This document shows positions 26,922-36,273 of a stretch of DNA of 64,000 nucleotides, piece after piece; the stretch's first letter is position 1, and every line of letters begins with the position of its first letter. The translations under genes were made by a program, and so were the position numbers. The notes beneath the pieces are model-generated. The model had not been told where the DNA came from. It saw only the letters and a list, made by a program, of their open reading frames with translations, and made no database searches. Source of the DNA: Pseudolysobacter sp964466115 (GTDB taxonomy: Bacteria > Pseudomonadota > Gammaproteobacteria > Xanthomonadales > Rhodanobacteraceae); NCBI GenBank assembly GCA_964466115.1, contig CAYXMH010000001.1, positions 1 to 64,000 on the forward strand, read 5' to 3'.

Positions 26922-27569
26922 CTATCCCTTCTGCGCCGCCTGCCGCACCGGTTGCGGTACCGATTCAGTTTGCGCCGATAACTCGTCGACCAACGCAATC
27001 ACCTGCTTTTCCATATCGACCACGTAACCGGCCACCAAACCGCGAAAATAACGATGAAAAAAATACGCCGGTATCGCCACGCAAAGACCAGCCGCGGTGC
27101 ACACTAAGGCTTCACCAATGCCACCGGCCATCTTGAGCGGATCACCCACACCGCTGACCATAACGGCGAAAAACATCTTGATCAAACCGAATACGGTGCC
27201 GAGCAAGCCGAGCAAGGGCGAGATCAGCGCAATCGTACCCAGAGTGTTGAGAAACCGTTCCAACTGGTGCACCACATGTCGACCAGTGTCTTCGACCCGC
27301 TCTTTGATGATATCGCGCGTGCGATGGCGAACGCTCAAGGCCGATGCCAGTAGTTCACCGAGCGGCGAGTTGGCTTGCAAGGTTTTGATATGGTCCGGGT
27401 CCAGTTTGCGGGTGCGTGCCCAGGTGCGCACTTGTTCACCCAATTCCGGCGGCACTACGCTGGCGCGTCGCAGCGTCCAGAAACGCTCCAAAACAATGGC
27501 CAACGTCATGCCAGAACACACCAATATGGGCAGCATTGCCCAGCTACCCGCAATTAAAATCTCTAGCAC
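26922..27569 (-). CDS. exbB: MotA/TolQ/ExbB proton channel family protein
   Basis: Proton-channel subunit paired with ExbD. I choose the GTG at 27569 (215 residues) because it has AAGGAG about 10 bases upstream and gives the usual start L-E-I-L-I-A-G; a TTG 45 bp further upstream is open but unsupported. Three membrane helices are present. The conserved channel block is LGTIALISPLLGLLGTVFGLI and GGIGEALVCTAAGLCVAIPA. Linkage to msbA-lpxK is typical of Xanthomonadales and Pseudomonas relatives. Confidence 0.93.
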   Translation of the reverse strand: MLEILIAGSWAMLPILVCSGMTLAIVLERFWTLRRASVVPPELGEQVRTWARTRKLDPDHIKTLQANSPLGELLASALSVRHRTRDIIKERVEDTGRHVVHQLERFLNTLGTIALISPLLGLLGTVFGLIKMFFAVMVSGVGDPLKMAGGIGEALVCTAAGLCVAIPAYFFHRYFRGLVAGYVVDMEKQVIALVDELSAQTESVPQPVRQAAQKG

Positions 27570-27703
27570 GAGGGAAAAGCTCCTTGTAAGCGTGGTTGGT
27601 ATTGAGCCAGTCAATCAAACCCGTTGCAACTGCCAATAATACCAGCGCTAGGGCCCGCGCGTGACAACTCATCGATAATTCCATTGCAGCGGCTTAAGCG
27701 GCC

Positions 27704-30052
27704 TCATTCCCGCCAATACGGATGCCGATCCAACCGGCCCTGCGTTTTTACCGCAACCGCACTGTCTTTCGAAAACTGCATACGTACAAATCCGGACTCC
27801 GCCGTATTGATCAGGGGAACTCCGGCTTTTTTGTACCGATCAACCACCGTCGGGTGGGGATGCCCGTAGCGGCTGCGATACCCCGCTGATACGATGGCCA
27901 ATTCCGGATGCAACGACTCGAGAAACGCCGCGCTGGAAGAGGTTTTGCTGCCGTGGTGCGGTACCAATAAAGTCACGTGCGTTGCAACCGGCAGCAGCGC
28001 TTGGGCTATCGCGGGTTCGACCAAGGATGAGCTGTCACCAGGCAAAATCAGTTCATTATCGCCCGTACGCACGCTGAGCACACAGGAGTTATCGTTGGCC
28101 CGATCGGGCAAATCCGCCGGTGGATGCACTACGCGAAACGTCACGTCGTTCCACACCCAGGATTCCCCGGCCTGGCATGGCTGCATCGGCACTTTCATGC
28201 GCTGCGGTTCACCGCTTTGGCTGATATCCGGCGGATAAGCTGCCACCAGGGATTGTGCCCCGCCGGAATGATCGTTGTCGCCGTGAGAAACCATCAGGCG
28301 ATCCAAATGCGAGATATTCATAGCCCGCAACGTCGGCACCACGGCCGCTTCGCCAAGATCGAAGCCATTCGGGTAACGCGCGCCCGTGTCATACACCAGC
28401 ACATGATCGCGTGTGCGCAACACCACACTTAAGCCCTGTCCGACATCGACCACCACCGCTTCGAATTCGCCTTTTGCCAGCGTTGGCAAATCCGGCAGCA
28501 ACAATGGCAAAAACAACACCGCACCGAGCGCACGCCCCGGCACCCCGCGCGGCAACAACAACCAGATCGCGCCCAGCAGCGCCAAGGCAAAACCGAACAC
28601 GGTCGGTTCCGGTAAATACCATTGCGCGCCGGGCCAAGCCGATTGCTGCTCCAGCAACCACCATTGGCCCTGCATCGCAAAGGCAGCCGCCTTGATCAGC
28701 GGCGACCCCAAAACCGGAGCAAGGGTCATCAACAGGCAGCCGGCTATAATCAATGGCACAACCACAAAGCTGATCCATGGCACGGCGATTAAATTGGCCA
28801 CGGGTGCCACTAAGGAGCTGCTGGCAAAAAACCATATCGTCAATGGCAATAAGCCGATGCTCATGACCATCTGTGCGCCAATCAATTCACGCCACCAACG
28901 CGCAGCGTGCTCGCCGCGGTCCAAACAAAAAATCAGCCAGGCAACGCCGACAAACGACAACCAAAATCCGGCATTCAACACCGCGAGTGGATCGACGAGC
29001 AGCAGCGCGACCAGTGCCAGGGTCAAACCCTGCGAAGGTGCCATCGCTCGCCGCAACAACACGGCCGCCACCACCACACCGATCATCATCAAGGTGCGGT
29101 CGGTAGGTAGTCCAAAGCCGGCCAAGGCGGAATAGACCAGGGCGCACAAAAATCCGAACGGCGCTTCCAGCATCGGCGCTGGACAACGCGTAACCCAACG
29201 CGGGCGTAAGCGCCAAAACAAGCGCATCAGCAGCACACCAAACCCGGCCAACATACCGATGTGCATGCCGGAAATGGCGATCAGATGACCGACGCCAGTG
29301 GCGCGCAACACGTGCCAATCGTGTTCAGTGAGATCGTGTTGATCGCCAACGGCAAGGGCCCGCAGCAACGCTGTAACCTTCGTTACCCCAAGCTCCTTCG
29401 CTATGCCCTGCGACAAGTGTTGCCGCCAGGCATCAATACAAAAACCGGGTCGATCCAATGCGCGATTCTCGGGATCGTCGCGCACATATCCAACCGCGTT
29501 GATACCCGCTTCCAGTGCATGCCGTTCAAAATCGTAGACACCCAGATTGACCAAACCGCGTGGGCGCTTCAAACGCACAATAAATTGCCATCGAGCGCAG
29601 GGTTCAAGTACCGGGGCTTGCCCATACCAACTCAACCGAACATGGCCCTGCAACGCCACCGATTGGCCATCGACGCGCGCTTGATCCACATCGAAATCAA
29701 ATTGCGTGGCATCGTCGCCGCGACGCGGCAGGTCGCGAACCACCCCTACAACACGCAAATCTTGCCCTTCCAAATCGTGAGGTAACCGCGCGCCGAGCAT
29801 CCAATCGGCACGCAGCGCACCCCAAGCAAACCCGATCAACACCGCCGCGCACCAGCGCAGCCGTGGCCTGCGCCACACCATCACAACGGCTACCGCCGCC
29901 AAGCTAACATCGACCCAAAGTGGCGGCAAATGCGCCAGGACTTGCGCCAAAATGACACCCAACAACAATCCGGCACCTAACCCTGGCGTTAGGCGAATGG
30001 GCTGCATCATTGCAGGCCCAGGCGTTGCCGGACTGGATTGCGATGAGAGCAT
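27704..30052 (-). CDS. comEC: DNA internalization-related competence protein ComEC/Rec2
   Basis: Inner-membrane channel for single-stranded DNA uptake. It has up to 782 residues. In order there are N-terminal helices, an OB-like DUF4131 region, the Competence domain with many helices (about 230-500), and a metallo-beta-lactamase-like domain from about residue 525 (VVVDVGQGLSVVL, VSHGDNDHSGG, VPHHGSKTSSS). Starts at 30052, 30010 or 30007 are possible, none with a clear ribosome site. The active-site motif SHGDNDHSGG is intact. It lies 20 bp after lolD. Confidence 0.95.
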   Translation of the reverse strand: MLSSQSSPATPGPAMMQPIRLTPGLGAGLLLGVILAQVLAHLPPLWVDVSLAAVAVVMVWRRPRLRWCAAVLIGFAWGALRADWMLGARLPHDLEGQDLRVVGVVRDLPRRGDDATQFDFDVDQARVDGQSVALQGHVRLSWYGQAPVLEPCARWQFIVRLKRPRGLVNLGVYDFERHALEAGINAVGYVRDDPENRALDRPGFCIDAWRQHLSQGIAKELGVTKVTALLRALAVGDQHDLTEHDWHVLRATGVGHLIAISGMHIGMLAGFGVLLMRLFWRLRPRWVTRCPAPMLEAPFGFLCALVYSALAGFGLPTDRTLMMIGVVVAAVLLRRAMAPSQGLTLALVALLLVDPLAVLNAGFWLSFVGVAWLIFCLDRGEHAARWWRELIGAQMVMSIGLLPLTIWFFASSSLVAPVANLIAVPWISFVVVPLIIAGCLLMTLAPVLGSPLIKAAAFAMQGQWWLLEQQSAWPGAQWYLPEPTVFGFALALLGAIWLLLPRGVPGRALGAVLFLPLLLPDLPTLAKGEFEAVVVDVGQGLSVVLRTRDHVLVYDTGARYPNGFDLGEAAVVPTLRAMNISHLDRLMVSHGDNDHSGGAQSLVAAYPPDISQSGEPQRMKVPMQPCQAGESWVWNDVTFRVVHPPADLPDRANDNSCVLSVRTGDNELILPGDSSSLVEPAIAQALLPVATHVTLLVPHHGSKTSSSAAFLESLHPELAIVSAGYRSRYGHPHPTVVDRYKKAGVPLINTAESGFVRMQFSKDSAVAVKTQGRLDRHPYWRE

Positions 30053-30071
30053 CGCTAGGTCACGCGAGCGA

Positions 30072-30773
30072 TCACGCCGCGCTGGGTGTTATTTCTTGCA
30101 AAATTCCATTTTGCAACTCCAACACCCGGTCCATGCGCCGCGCCAACCCGCGATCGTGGGTGACCAGCACGAAGCTGGTGCCGATTTCATGCTTGAGTTC
30201 CAACAGCATGTTGTAGACGGCAAGCGCGTTAGCCTGGTCGAGATTACCGGTAGGCTCGTCCCCCAGCACGCACGCCGGCCGCGTCACCAATGCACGCGCC
30301 ACGGCGCAACGTTGGCGCTCACCGCCGGACAGCTCGCCCGGCTTATGCTGCAAGCGTTCGCTAAGACCGACCCGCTGCAGAAGCTCGCCAGCGCGGCGTT
30401 TAGCCTCAACTTTTGCCACGCCCGCAATCCACAGCGGCATGCAAACGTTTTCCAGCGCCGTGAACTCCGGTAACAGGTGATGAAACTGATAAATGAATCC
30501 GAGTGATCGATTGCGTACTTGTCCACGCTCACGCTCCGACAATTCCGACAATGCGCGCCCTTCCACTTCCACTTCGCCCGAAGTCAGCGTATCCAAACCA
30601 CCCAAAATATGCAGCAGTGTGCTTTTCCCGGCACCGGAGGATCCAACAATCGCCAATGTCTCGCCGCGTTTTAAAGTGAAATTAACGGCGCGCAGCACTT
30701 CCGTGCGAAGGTCGCCTTCTTGATATGTTTTTGCGACGCCGCTGGCGCGCAATACAACGTCAACGCTCGCCAT
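30072..30773 (-). CDS. lolD: lipoprotein-releasing system ATP-binding protein
   Basis: ATPase of the Lol transporter, which releases outer-membrane lipoproteins to LolA. It has 233 residues. Walker A GSSGAGKSTLLHILGGLD, signature ELSGGERQRCAVARAL, and Walker B CVLGDEPTGNLD are intact. The LolD-specific segment SLGFIYQFHHLLPEFTALEN is present. The start overlaps the stop of the permease gene (TAATG). Confidence 0.97.
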   Translation of the reverse strand: MASVDVVLRASGVAKTYQEGDLRTEVLRAVNFTLKRGETLAIVGSSGAGKSTLLHILGGLDTLTSGEVEVEGRALSELSERERGQVRNRSLGFIYQFHHLLPEFTALENVCMPLWIAGVAKVEAKRRAGELLQRVGLSERLQHKPGELSGGERQRCAVARALVTRPACVLGDEPTGNLDQANALAVYNMLLELKHEIGTSFVLVTHDRGLARRMDRVLELQNGILQEITPSAA

Positions 30774-32014
30774 TATTCGTACCTCAATGCCGCGGCAGGC
30801 TCCGTACGTGCAGCACGCCAGGCCGGATACAGCGTCGCAAGCAAGCAGCAGCCGAACGCGACCAAAGCAATCCAGCCGACGTCCAGCCAGTGCAAATCGG
30901 ACGGTAACTCGCTGATGTAGTAAACATCGGCCGATAAAAATTCGACGCTGAACGCTCGCTCGATAAAGCGCACCAACGCTTCTAAATTAAGCGCCAATGC
31001 AACGCCGCCGCCAACGCCGAGCAGAATACCCAACAATCCAACCAACGTACCCTGCACCATGAATATGCCCATAACGCTTTGTGGAGATATACCCAATGTG
31101 CGCAAAATTGCAATATCGGCCTGCTTATCGGTAACCAACATCACCAGTGTGGACACCAAGTTGAACGCAGCGACGGCGACGATCAGCGAGAGGATGATGA
31201 ACATCACGCGCTTTTCCATCGCCACCGCGCGGAAAAAATTAAGATGCCCTTGCCGCCAATCCTGCACCCGGTAAAGATTGCCGAATTCCGCGCTAAGTTC
31301 GTGCGCCACCTGCCACGCCTGGAAAAGGTCATCGAGCTTAAGACGCACGCCGCTGGCCCCATCCAATTGATACAGCCGCATCGCATCATCGATGTGCATC
31401 ACGGCCAGGCCAGAGTCGTATTCTTGAAATCCAGCCTCGAAAATACCAACCACAGTAAAGCGCTTATATCGGGGTATTGCCCCAACTGGAGTAGCCCGAA
31501 CTTCCGGGGTAATCACAGTGACCTTATCGTTGATATCAACACCGAGGGTCAGCGCCAACTCTTTACCCAGCACAATGCCGAACTCTCCAGGTTTAAGATC
31601 CGTAAGCGCCCCCGCAATCATTTTTTTATCAAGTTCCGAAACCTTCGGTTCCTGATCGGGCACCACGCCACGAATCACCGCACCGGCCACACGCCGGCCA
31701 TTGAGCATCGCCTCGCGCTCCACATAGGGCGCCGCGCCCAGTACGTGAGCGTTGGTCTGCGCGCGCTTAATCACCGCCGGCCAATCCTTCATGCTTTCCG
31801 CAATGCTCGAAATCGTCGCGTGCGATACCATGCCTAAGATACGTTCGCGCAGCTCCTTCTCAAATCCGTTCATCACCGAAATCACCGTGATCAAGGCCAT
31901 CACGCCAACCGCGATGCCTAAAATTGAAACCAGGGAAATAAACGAAATGAAATGATTGCGCCGTTTGGCGCGGGTGTAGCGCAGGCCGATGAAAAGTTCT
32001 AAAGGTTGAAACAT
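30773..32014 (-). CDS. lolC: lipoprotein-releasing ABC transporter permease, LolC/LolE (possibly LolF) family
   Basis: Permease of the Lol complex. I choose ATG 32014 (413 residues, MFQPLELFIGLRYTRAK), with GGATA 8-9 bases upstream; the longer frame adds 38 unrelated residues. There is one N-terminal helix (about 20-45), a periplasmic MacB-like domain, and three C-terminal helices. The segment TPVGAIPRYKRFTVVGIF resembles the LolA-binding Hook of LolC and LolF. Only one permease gene is present before lolD, so it could act as a homodimeric LolF. A separate lolE elsewhere is not excluded. Confidence 0.9.
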   Translation of the reverse strand: MFQPLELFIGLRYTRAKRRNHFISFISLVSILGIAVGVMALITVISVMNGFEKELRERILGMVSHATISSIAESMKDWPAVIKRAQTNAHVLGAAPYVEREAMLNGRRVAGAVIRGVVPDQEPKVSELDKKMIAGALTDLKPGEFGIVLGKELALTLGVDINDKVTVITPEVRATPVGAIPRYKRFTVVGIFEAGFQEYDSGLAVMHIDDAMRLYQLDGASGVRLKLDDLFQAWQVAHELSAEFGNLYRVQDWRQGHLNFFRAVAMEKRVMFIILSLIVAVAAFNLVSTLVMLVTDKQADIAILRTLGISPQSVMGIFMVQGTLVGLLGILLGVGGGVALALNLEALVRFIERAFSVEFLSADVYYISELPSDLHWLDVGWIALVAFGCCLLATLYPAWRAARTEPAAALRYE

Positions 32015-32140
32015 CCGGAAAATATCCATTGGTTGCAAGCGTCGTGAAAACGCCCGCTTCGCTATTGATGGGCAGAGTGCCTTAGCTTCGCGCCAACTGC
32101 AAGATCGCCTGATGCCTGTTTGGAGCAATGTCTCCGTATC

Positions 32141-32560
32141 TTAGGCCGTAGTCGGGCGCGCGAGACGCACTCGTAAACGACGCCGCGACTCTGCATCCAA
32201 ATTGTCCGGCATTAACACCGCACGAAAACAAGCAGCCTCGAACGGAATCCAACTCAAGACCAACATCGGACCTAAACGCGCCGAGTTCACTAATGCAGCC
32301 TCAATTTCGTGATCGTTGTTATCGATCAACTGCCCATGCCCAGCGCTATGCCAAATGATGCGGTGATAACGCGGGTGGCGATAATTTCGTATCGCTATTG
32401 TGGTATAGCCTGCGATTGCAATCGCAAGCGGGATTTTAACCCACCAGCTCAAGCCACAATAAAAAACGGCAATCTGCGCCAATATCGCCACCCCACTGCA
32501 GGCTGCCAGTACACTTGATGAAGGTCGATAATCAAATGCGATGTGCGGCGCGGATTTCAT
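32141..32560 (-). CDS. YgfX/CptA-like membrane protein
   Basis: A 139-residue protein with two adjacent hydrophobic helices (about 16-55), then a soluble tail. In E. coli the gene overlapping sdhE is ygfX (cptA), reported as an inner-membrane protein affecting MreB and FtsZ and proposed as the toxin partner of SdhE. The helix arrangement and size match. The first 29 bp lie inside sdhE in another frame, the same arrangement as in enterobacteria. The family assignment rests mainly on position and topology, since the sequences diverge strongly. It is followed 126 bp later by lolC. Confidence 0.65.
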   Translation of the reverse strand: MKSAPHIAFDYRPSSSVLAACSGVAILAQIAVFYCGLSWWVKIPLAIAIAGYTTIAIRNYRHPRYHRIIWHSAGHGQLIDNNDHEIEAALVNSARLGPMLVLSWIPFEAACFRAVLMPDNLDAESRRRLRVRLARPTTA

Positions 32561-32786
32561 GAATTATGGTACGCCAATACGGATTGCCGAATTCTGTGCG
32601 GCCGCAAACGATCCAATCCCACAACGTGGGGTCTTGTTCATCAAGCAAGGATGAAAAAGCCGACTGTGTATCGCCATCGGCGATGCCATAGCGCTGATCA
32701 AGATACCAATTCAATAATCGATCAAGCTCGGTCGTTCCGCGACGGCAACGCCAACGCAGGCGGTTGAGGTCGCTGGAACCCGTCAC
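32532..32786 (-). CDS. sdhE: FAD assembly factor SdhE
   Basis: Small helical protein that promotes covalent attachment of FAD to SdhA. It has 84 residues, the usual size. The family motif RGxxE is at residues 16-20 (RRGTTELD), and the second conserved patch is DPTLWDWIVCG. It begins 3 bp after sdhB ends, so it belongs to the sdh operon. Its 3' end overlaps the ygfX-like gene by 29 bp. Confidence 0.95.
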   Translation of the reverse strand: MTGSSDLNRLRWRCRRGTTELDRLLNWYLDQRYGIADGDTQSAFSSLLDEQDPTLWDWIVCGRTEFGNPYWRTIIHEIRAAHRI

Positions 32787-32789
32787 AAC

Positions 32790-33572
32790 TTACGCTCCGC
32801 GCCGTTGAATCATCAATTTCTTGGTTTCGGCAATCGCTTTGGCGGGGTTCAACCCTTTAGGGCAGGTATTCGTGCAATTCATGATTGTATGGCAACGATA
32901 CAATTTAAAGGGATCTTCCAAATCGTCCAGACGCGCACCGGTATCTTCGTCCCGGGAATCGACGATCCAACGATACGCTTGCAATAAAATTGCAGGCCCA
33001 AGATAGCGATCGCTGTTCCACCAGTAGCTGGGACATGCGGTCGAACAGCAAGCGCATAGAATGCATTCGTACAGCCCGTCCAACTTGGCCCGGTCTTCCT
33101 TGGACTGCAAGCGCTCCTGGTCCGGCATCGCCACGCTTTGCGTGCGGATCCATGGCTTGATCGACGCGTATTGCGCGTAGAAATGGGTGAGGTCCGGAAC
33201 CAAATCCTTAACCACCGGCAAATGCGGCAATGGGTAAATTTTTACTTCGCCTTTGCAATCCTCGATCGATTTGGTGCAAGCCAGCGTATTGGTACCATCG
33301 ATGTTCATCGCGCAGGAACCGCAAATGCCCTCGCGGCAGGAACGACGGAAGGTTAATGTCGGGTCGATTTCGTTTTTTATCTTGATCAACGCATCAAGCA
33401 CCATCGGACCACAACTGGCCATATCGACTTCGTAAGTGTCGGTGCGGGGATTCAAGCTGTCGTCGGGATTCCAACGATACACCTTGAACGAACGCGGTTT
33501 CTTCGCGTTTTGCGCCGGGAAGTGCTTCCCTTTCTTTACTTTCGAATTTTTAGGCAACGTAAATTCGGCCAT
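32790..33572 (-). CDS. sdhB: succinate dehydrogenase iron-sulfur subunit
   Basis: Passes electrons from FAD to quinone in complex II. It has 260 residues. The 2Fe-2S site is CREGICGSCAMNIDG plus the Cys in NTLACTKS; the 4Fe-4S site is CILCACCSTACPSYWW, and the 3Fe-4S site includes CHTIMNCTNTCPKGLNP. The N-terminus has a Lys-rich extension (MAEFTLPKNSKVKKGK) longer than in E. coli, as in other Xanthomonadales. Confidence 0.98.
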   Translation of the reverse strand: MAEFTLPKNSKVKKGKHFPAQNAKKPRSFKVYRWNPDDSLNPRTDTYEVDMASCGPMVLDALIKIKNEIDPTLTFRRSCREGICGSCAMNIDGTNTLACTKSIEDCKGEVKIYPLPHLPVVKDLVPDLTHFYAQYASIKPWIRTQSVAMPDQERLQSKEDRAKLDGLYECILCACCSTACPSYWWNSDRYLGPAILLQAYRWIVDSRDEDTGARLDDLEDPFKLYRCHTIMNCTNTCPKGLNPAKAIAETKKLMIQRRGA

Positions 33573-33615
33573 AACCTCTCTTCCTTATAAACGACTCGCG
33601 CACAATCCACCTGAC

Positions 33616-35403
33616 TCAATACACGCGCGGTTTCGGCGGAACCACTTCCACGTCTTTGGTTAACGTGTACATATGCACCGGGCGATAATCGAAACCGACT
33701 TTTCCCGAGTCGGTGACATTGACCAGGGTGTGCTTTTGCCAGTTGACGTCGTCCCGGTCTTTAAAATCCTCGCGCGCATGCGCACCGCGGCTTTCGGTGC
33801 GGTTTTCGGCCGAATACATCGTGGCCACCGCCTGGCCGATCAGGTTCTGCAATTCCAGCGTCTCGATTAAATCGGAATTCCAAATCAGTGAACGATCTGA
33901 AATGCGAATATCGTTAAACGAATCGTGGGCTTGCGAAATCTTCGCACAGCCTTCCTTTAAGGTTTCACCGGTGCGAAAAACCGCCGCGTCTTTTTGCATG
34001 ATGCGCTGCATGTTCAGGCGCACTTCGGCGGTTGAACTCGATCCTTTGGCATTGCGGATTTGGTCAAAATTGGCCAGCGCGGAATCGCAGGCGCTGCTCG
34101 GCAAGTCGTTGTGCGCGGAACCCGGTTTGATCAATTCCGCGGCTTTGTTCGCCGCGGCACGACCAAATACAATCAAATCCAACAGCGAATTCGACCCTAA
34201 CCGATTGGCGCCATGCACCGACACACACGCCGCTTCGCCGATCGCAAATAGCCCAGGCACAACCGCATCGGGATCATTGCCGACTTTGCGCACCACTTCA
34301 CCGTGATAATTGGTCGGAATACCGCCCATGTTGTAGTGCACGGTCGGCAATACCGGAATCGGTTGTTTGGCGACATCCACGCCGGCGAAGATACGCGCGC
34401 TTTCGGCAATGCCGGGCAGCTTTTCATGGATCACTTCCGGCCCTAAGTGCTCCAGGTGCAAATGAATATGGTCGGCGTGCTCGCCCACACCGCGGCCTTC
34501 GCGAATCTCTACCGTCATCGCACGGCTAACCACGTCGCGCGAAGCAAGGTCTTTCGCGTTCGGCGCGTAACGCTCCATAAAGCGCTCGCCTTTGGAATTG
34601 GTTAAATAGCCGCCTTCGCCGCGCACGCCTTCCGTAATTAAACAACCGGCACCATAAATGCCAGTGGGATGAAATTGCACGAACTCCATGTCTTGCAGCG
34701 GCAAACCCGCGCGCAACACCATTCCCCCGCCATCGCCGGTGCACGTGTGCGCGGAGGTGCACGAAAAATAGGCGCGGCCGTAACCACCAGTGGCCAACAC
34801 CACCGCGTGGCCGCGAAACAGGTGCAAGGTGCCTTCGGCCATGTTCAAGGCGAGCACGCCGCGACATACGCCTTGCCCATCAAAAATCAAATCCAGCGCG
34901 AAGTATTCGATGAAAAATCGGGCGTCGAATTTCAGGGCTTGCTGGTATAACGCGTGCAAAATGGCGTGCCCGGTACGATCCGCTGCTGCACAGGTGCGTT
35001 GCGCCGTGCCCTTGCCGAAATGCGTGGTCATGCCGCCGAACGGGCGCTGGTAGATTTTCCCTTCTTCGGTGCGCGAAAACGGCACGCCGTAATGCTCAAG
35101 CTCGATCACCGAGGGCATCGCCTCGCGGCACATGTATTCGATCGCATCTTGATCGCCGAGCCAGTCCGAGCCTTTGATCGTGTCGTACATGTGCCAGCGC
35201 CAATCGTCCTCACCCATATTGCCAAGCGCCGCCGACATACCGCCTTGCGCCGCAACCGTGTGCGAGCGGGTAGGAAACACTTTGGTGACGCAGGCGGTGC
35301 TTAATCCCTTGGCCGCCATTCCCATGGTGGCGCGCAAACCGGCGCCACCGGCGCCGACAATAACGACATCGTACTTGTGTTGCTGAATCTTATAACTTTC
35401 CAT
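33616..35403 (-). CDS. sdhA: succinate dehydrogenase flavoprotein subunit
   Basis: Catalytic subunit of complex II, oxidising succinate to fumarate. It has 595 residues. The dinucleotide fold GAGGAGLRATMGMA is followed by the FAD-attachment His in TRSHTVAAQGGMSAAL. The segment MEFVQFHPTGIYG and the C-terminal block SRGAHAREDFKDRDDVNW are typical. It starts 4 bp after sdhD. A 43-bp gap precedes sdhB. Confidence 0.98.
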   Translation of the reverse strand: MESYKIQQHKYDVVIVGAGGAGLRATMGMAAKGLSTACVTKVFPTRSHTVAAQGGMSAALGNMGEDDWRWHMYDTIKGSDWLGDQDAIEYMCREAMPSVIELEHYGVPFSRTEEGKIYQRPFGGMTTHFGKGTAQRTCAAADRTGHAILHALYQQALKFDARFFIEYFALDLIFDGQGVCRGVLALNMAEGTLHLFRGHAVVLATGGYGRAYFSCTSAHTCTGDGGGMVLRAGLPLQDMEFVQFHPTGIYGAGCLITEGVRGEGGYLTNSKGERFMERYAPNAKDLASRDVVSRAMTVEIREGRGVGEHADHIHLHLEHLGPEVIHEKLPGIAESARIFAGVDVAKQPIPVLPTVHYNMGGIPTNYHGEVVRKVGNDPDAVVPGLFAIGEAACVSVHGANRLGSNSLLDLIVFGRAAANKAAELIKPGSAHNDLPSSACDSALANFDQIRNAKGSSSTAEVRLNMQRIMQKDAAVFRTGETLKEGCAKISQAHDSFNDIRISDRSLIWNSDLIETLELQNLIGQAVATMYSAENRTESRGAHAREDFKDRDDVNWQKHTLVNVTDSGKVGFDYRPVHMYTLTKDVEVVPPKPRVY

Positions 35404-35407
35404 TTAA

Positions 35408-35800
35408 TCAATGCCCCAAGGCAATGCGAACAACGGCCAATACCGCCGCCAGCGCCAAAAAACCACAGATGATTTTAACTTTAATTTGTAAGGCCAGCTC
35501 GAGCCAGTGCGTGTGCACATAGTCTTCGATCACCACTTGCAGCCCAAGCTGCGCATGCCAAAAAAGCGCGATCACGAAAGTAATCAGCAATAAGGCGTTT
35601 AATGGCTGCGCCACGATCGCTTGTGCGGCGGCGTAATCGCTGTGCAATCCGCTTAAAACAATAAAGACAAACCAAATCGTGAGCGGTAACAGCGTCATAG
35701 CGGTTAGGCGTTGCACCCACCAATGCGCCACCCCGCTTTTCGCCGACCCGAGGCCGCGCACACGCGCCAAGGGATCGCGCAACGACAAACCTTCCTTCAT
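35408..35800 (-). CDS. sdhD: succinate dehydrogenase membrane anchor subunit D
   Basis: One of two membrane anchors of complex II. The ATG at 35800 gives 130 residues (MKEGLSLRDPLARVRGLGSA); it overlaps the sdhC stop by 4 bp. Three hydrophobic helices are visible. The heme-ligand His lies in the second helix, in FVIALFWHAQLGLQVVIEDY. The GLGSAKSGVAHWWVQRLTA segment near the N-terminus is characteristic of the SdhD family. Confidence 0.95.
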   Translation of the reverse strand: MKEGLSLRDPLARVRGLGSAKSGVAHWWVQRLTAMTLLPLTIWFVFIVLSGLHSDYAAAQAIVAQPLNALLLITFVIALFWHAQLGLQVVIEDYVHTHWLELALQIKVKIICGFLALAAVLAVVRIALGH

Positions 35801-36186
35801 AGCGCACCTCCCAATGCCACAAACCAGATCAGCGCGGTCAAGACCAAACTTAAAGCCACCACCGTCCAGCCGCTGGCTTTGGTTTGCGCAAGATCCAATC
35901 CATAGCCGGCGTCCCATGCCAAATGACGCAACCCGTTAAGTGCATGATAAACGAGTGAATAACTCCAACCGATCAACAGCAGTAAACCAATGATCGAGGA
36001 AGAAAATGCACGCACCACATCATAGCTTTGCGCATCGATCGCCAGCGTAAATAAAAACGCGCACAGCAGCAGCATGCCAAAACTCAAAAACACACCGGTA
36101 GCCCGATGCATAATGGAAAGTACCGAGGTTATTTGCCGTCGGTAAATCTGCAGATGCGGAGAAAGCGGTCGAATTTGCGCTGCCAT
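35797..36186 (-). CDS. sdhC: succinate dehydrogenase cytochrome b556 subunit
   Basis: Membrane anchor of complex II that helps form the quinone site and bind heme b. It has 129 residues and three helices. The quinone-site block is RPLSPHLQIYRRQITSVLSI with the following MHRATGVFLSFG, and the heme His lies in SLVYHALNGLRHLAWD. It is the first of sdhCDAB. The SDHAF4-like gene ends 87 bp upstream. Confidence 0.97.
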   Translation of the reverse strand: MAAQIRPLSPHLQIYRRQITSVLSIMHRATGVFLSFGMLLLCAFLFTLAIDAQSYDVVRAFSSSIIGLLLLIGWSYSLVYHALNGLRHLAWDAGYGLDLAQTKASGWTVVALSLVLTALIWFVALGGAL

Positions 36187-36273
36187 GGTTTGCCTTTATT
36201 GTTGCGTTTCCGGTAATCCGATAAAGCCATAGTAAAATTGCTGCCGGACGATCTACAGCGGGATATTTTACTT

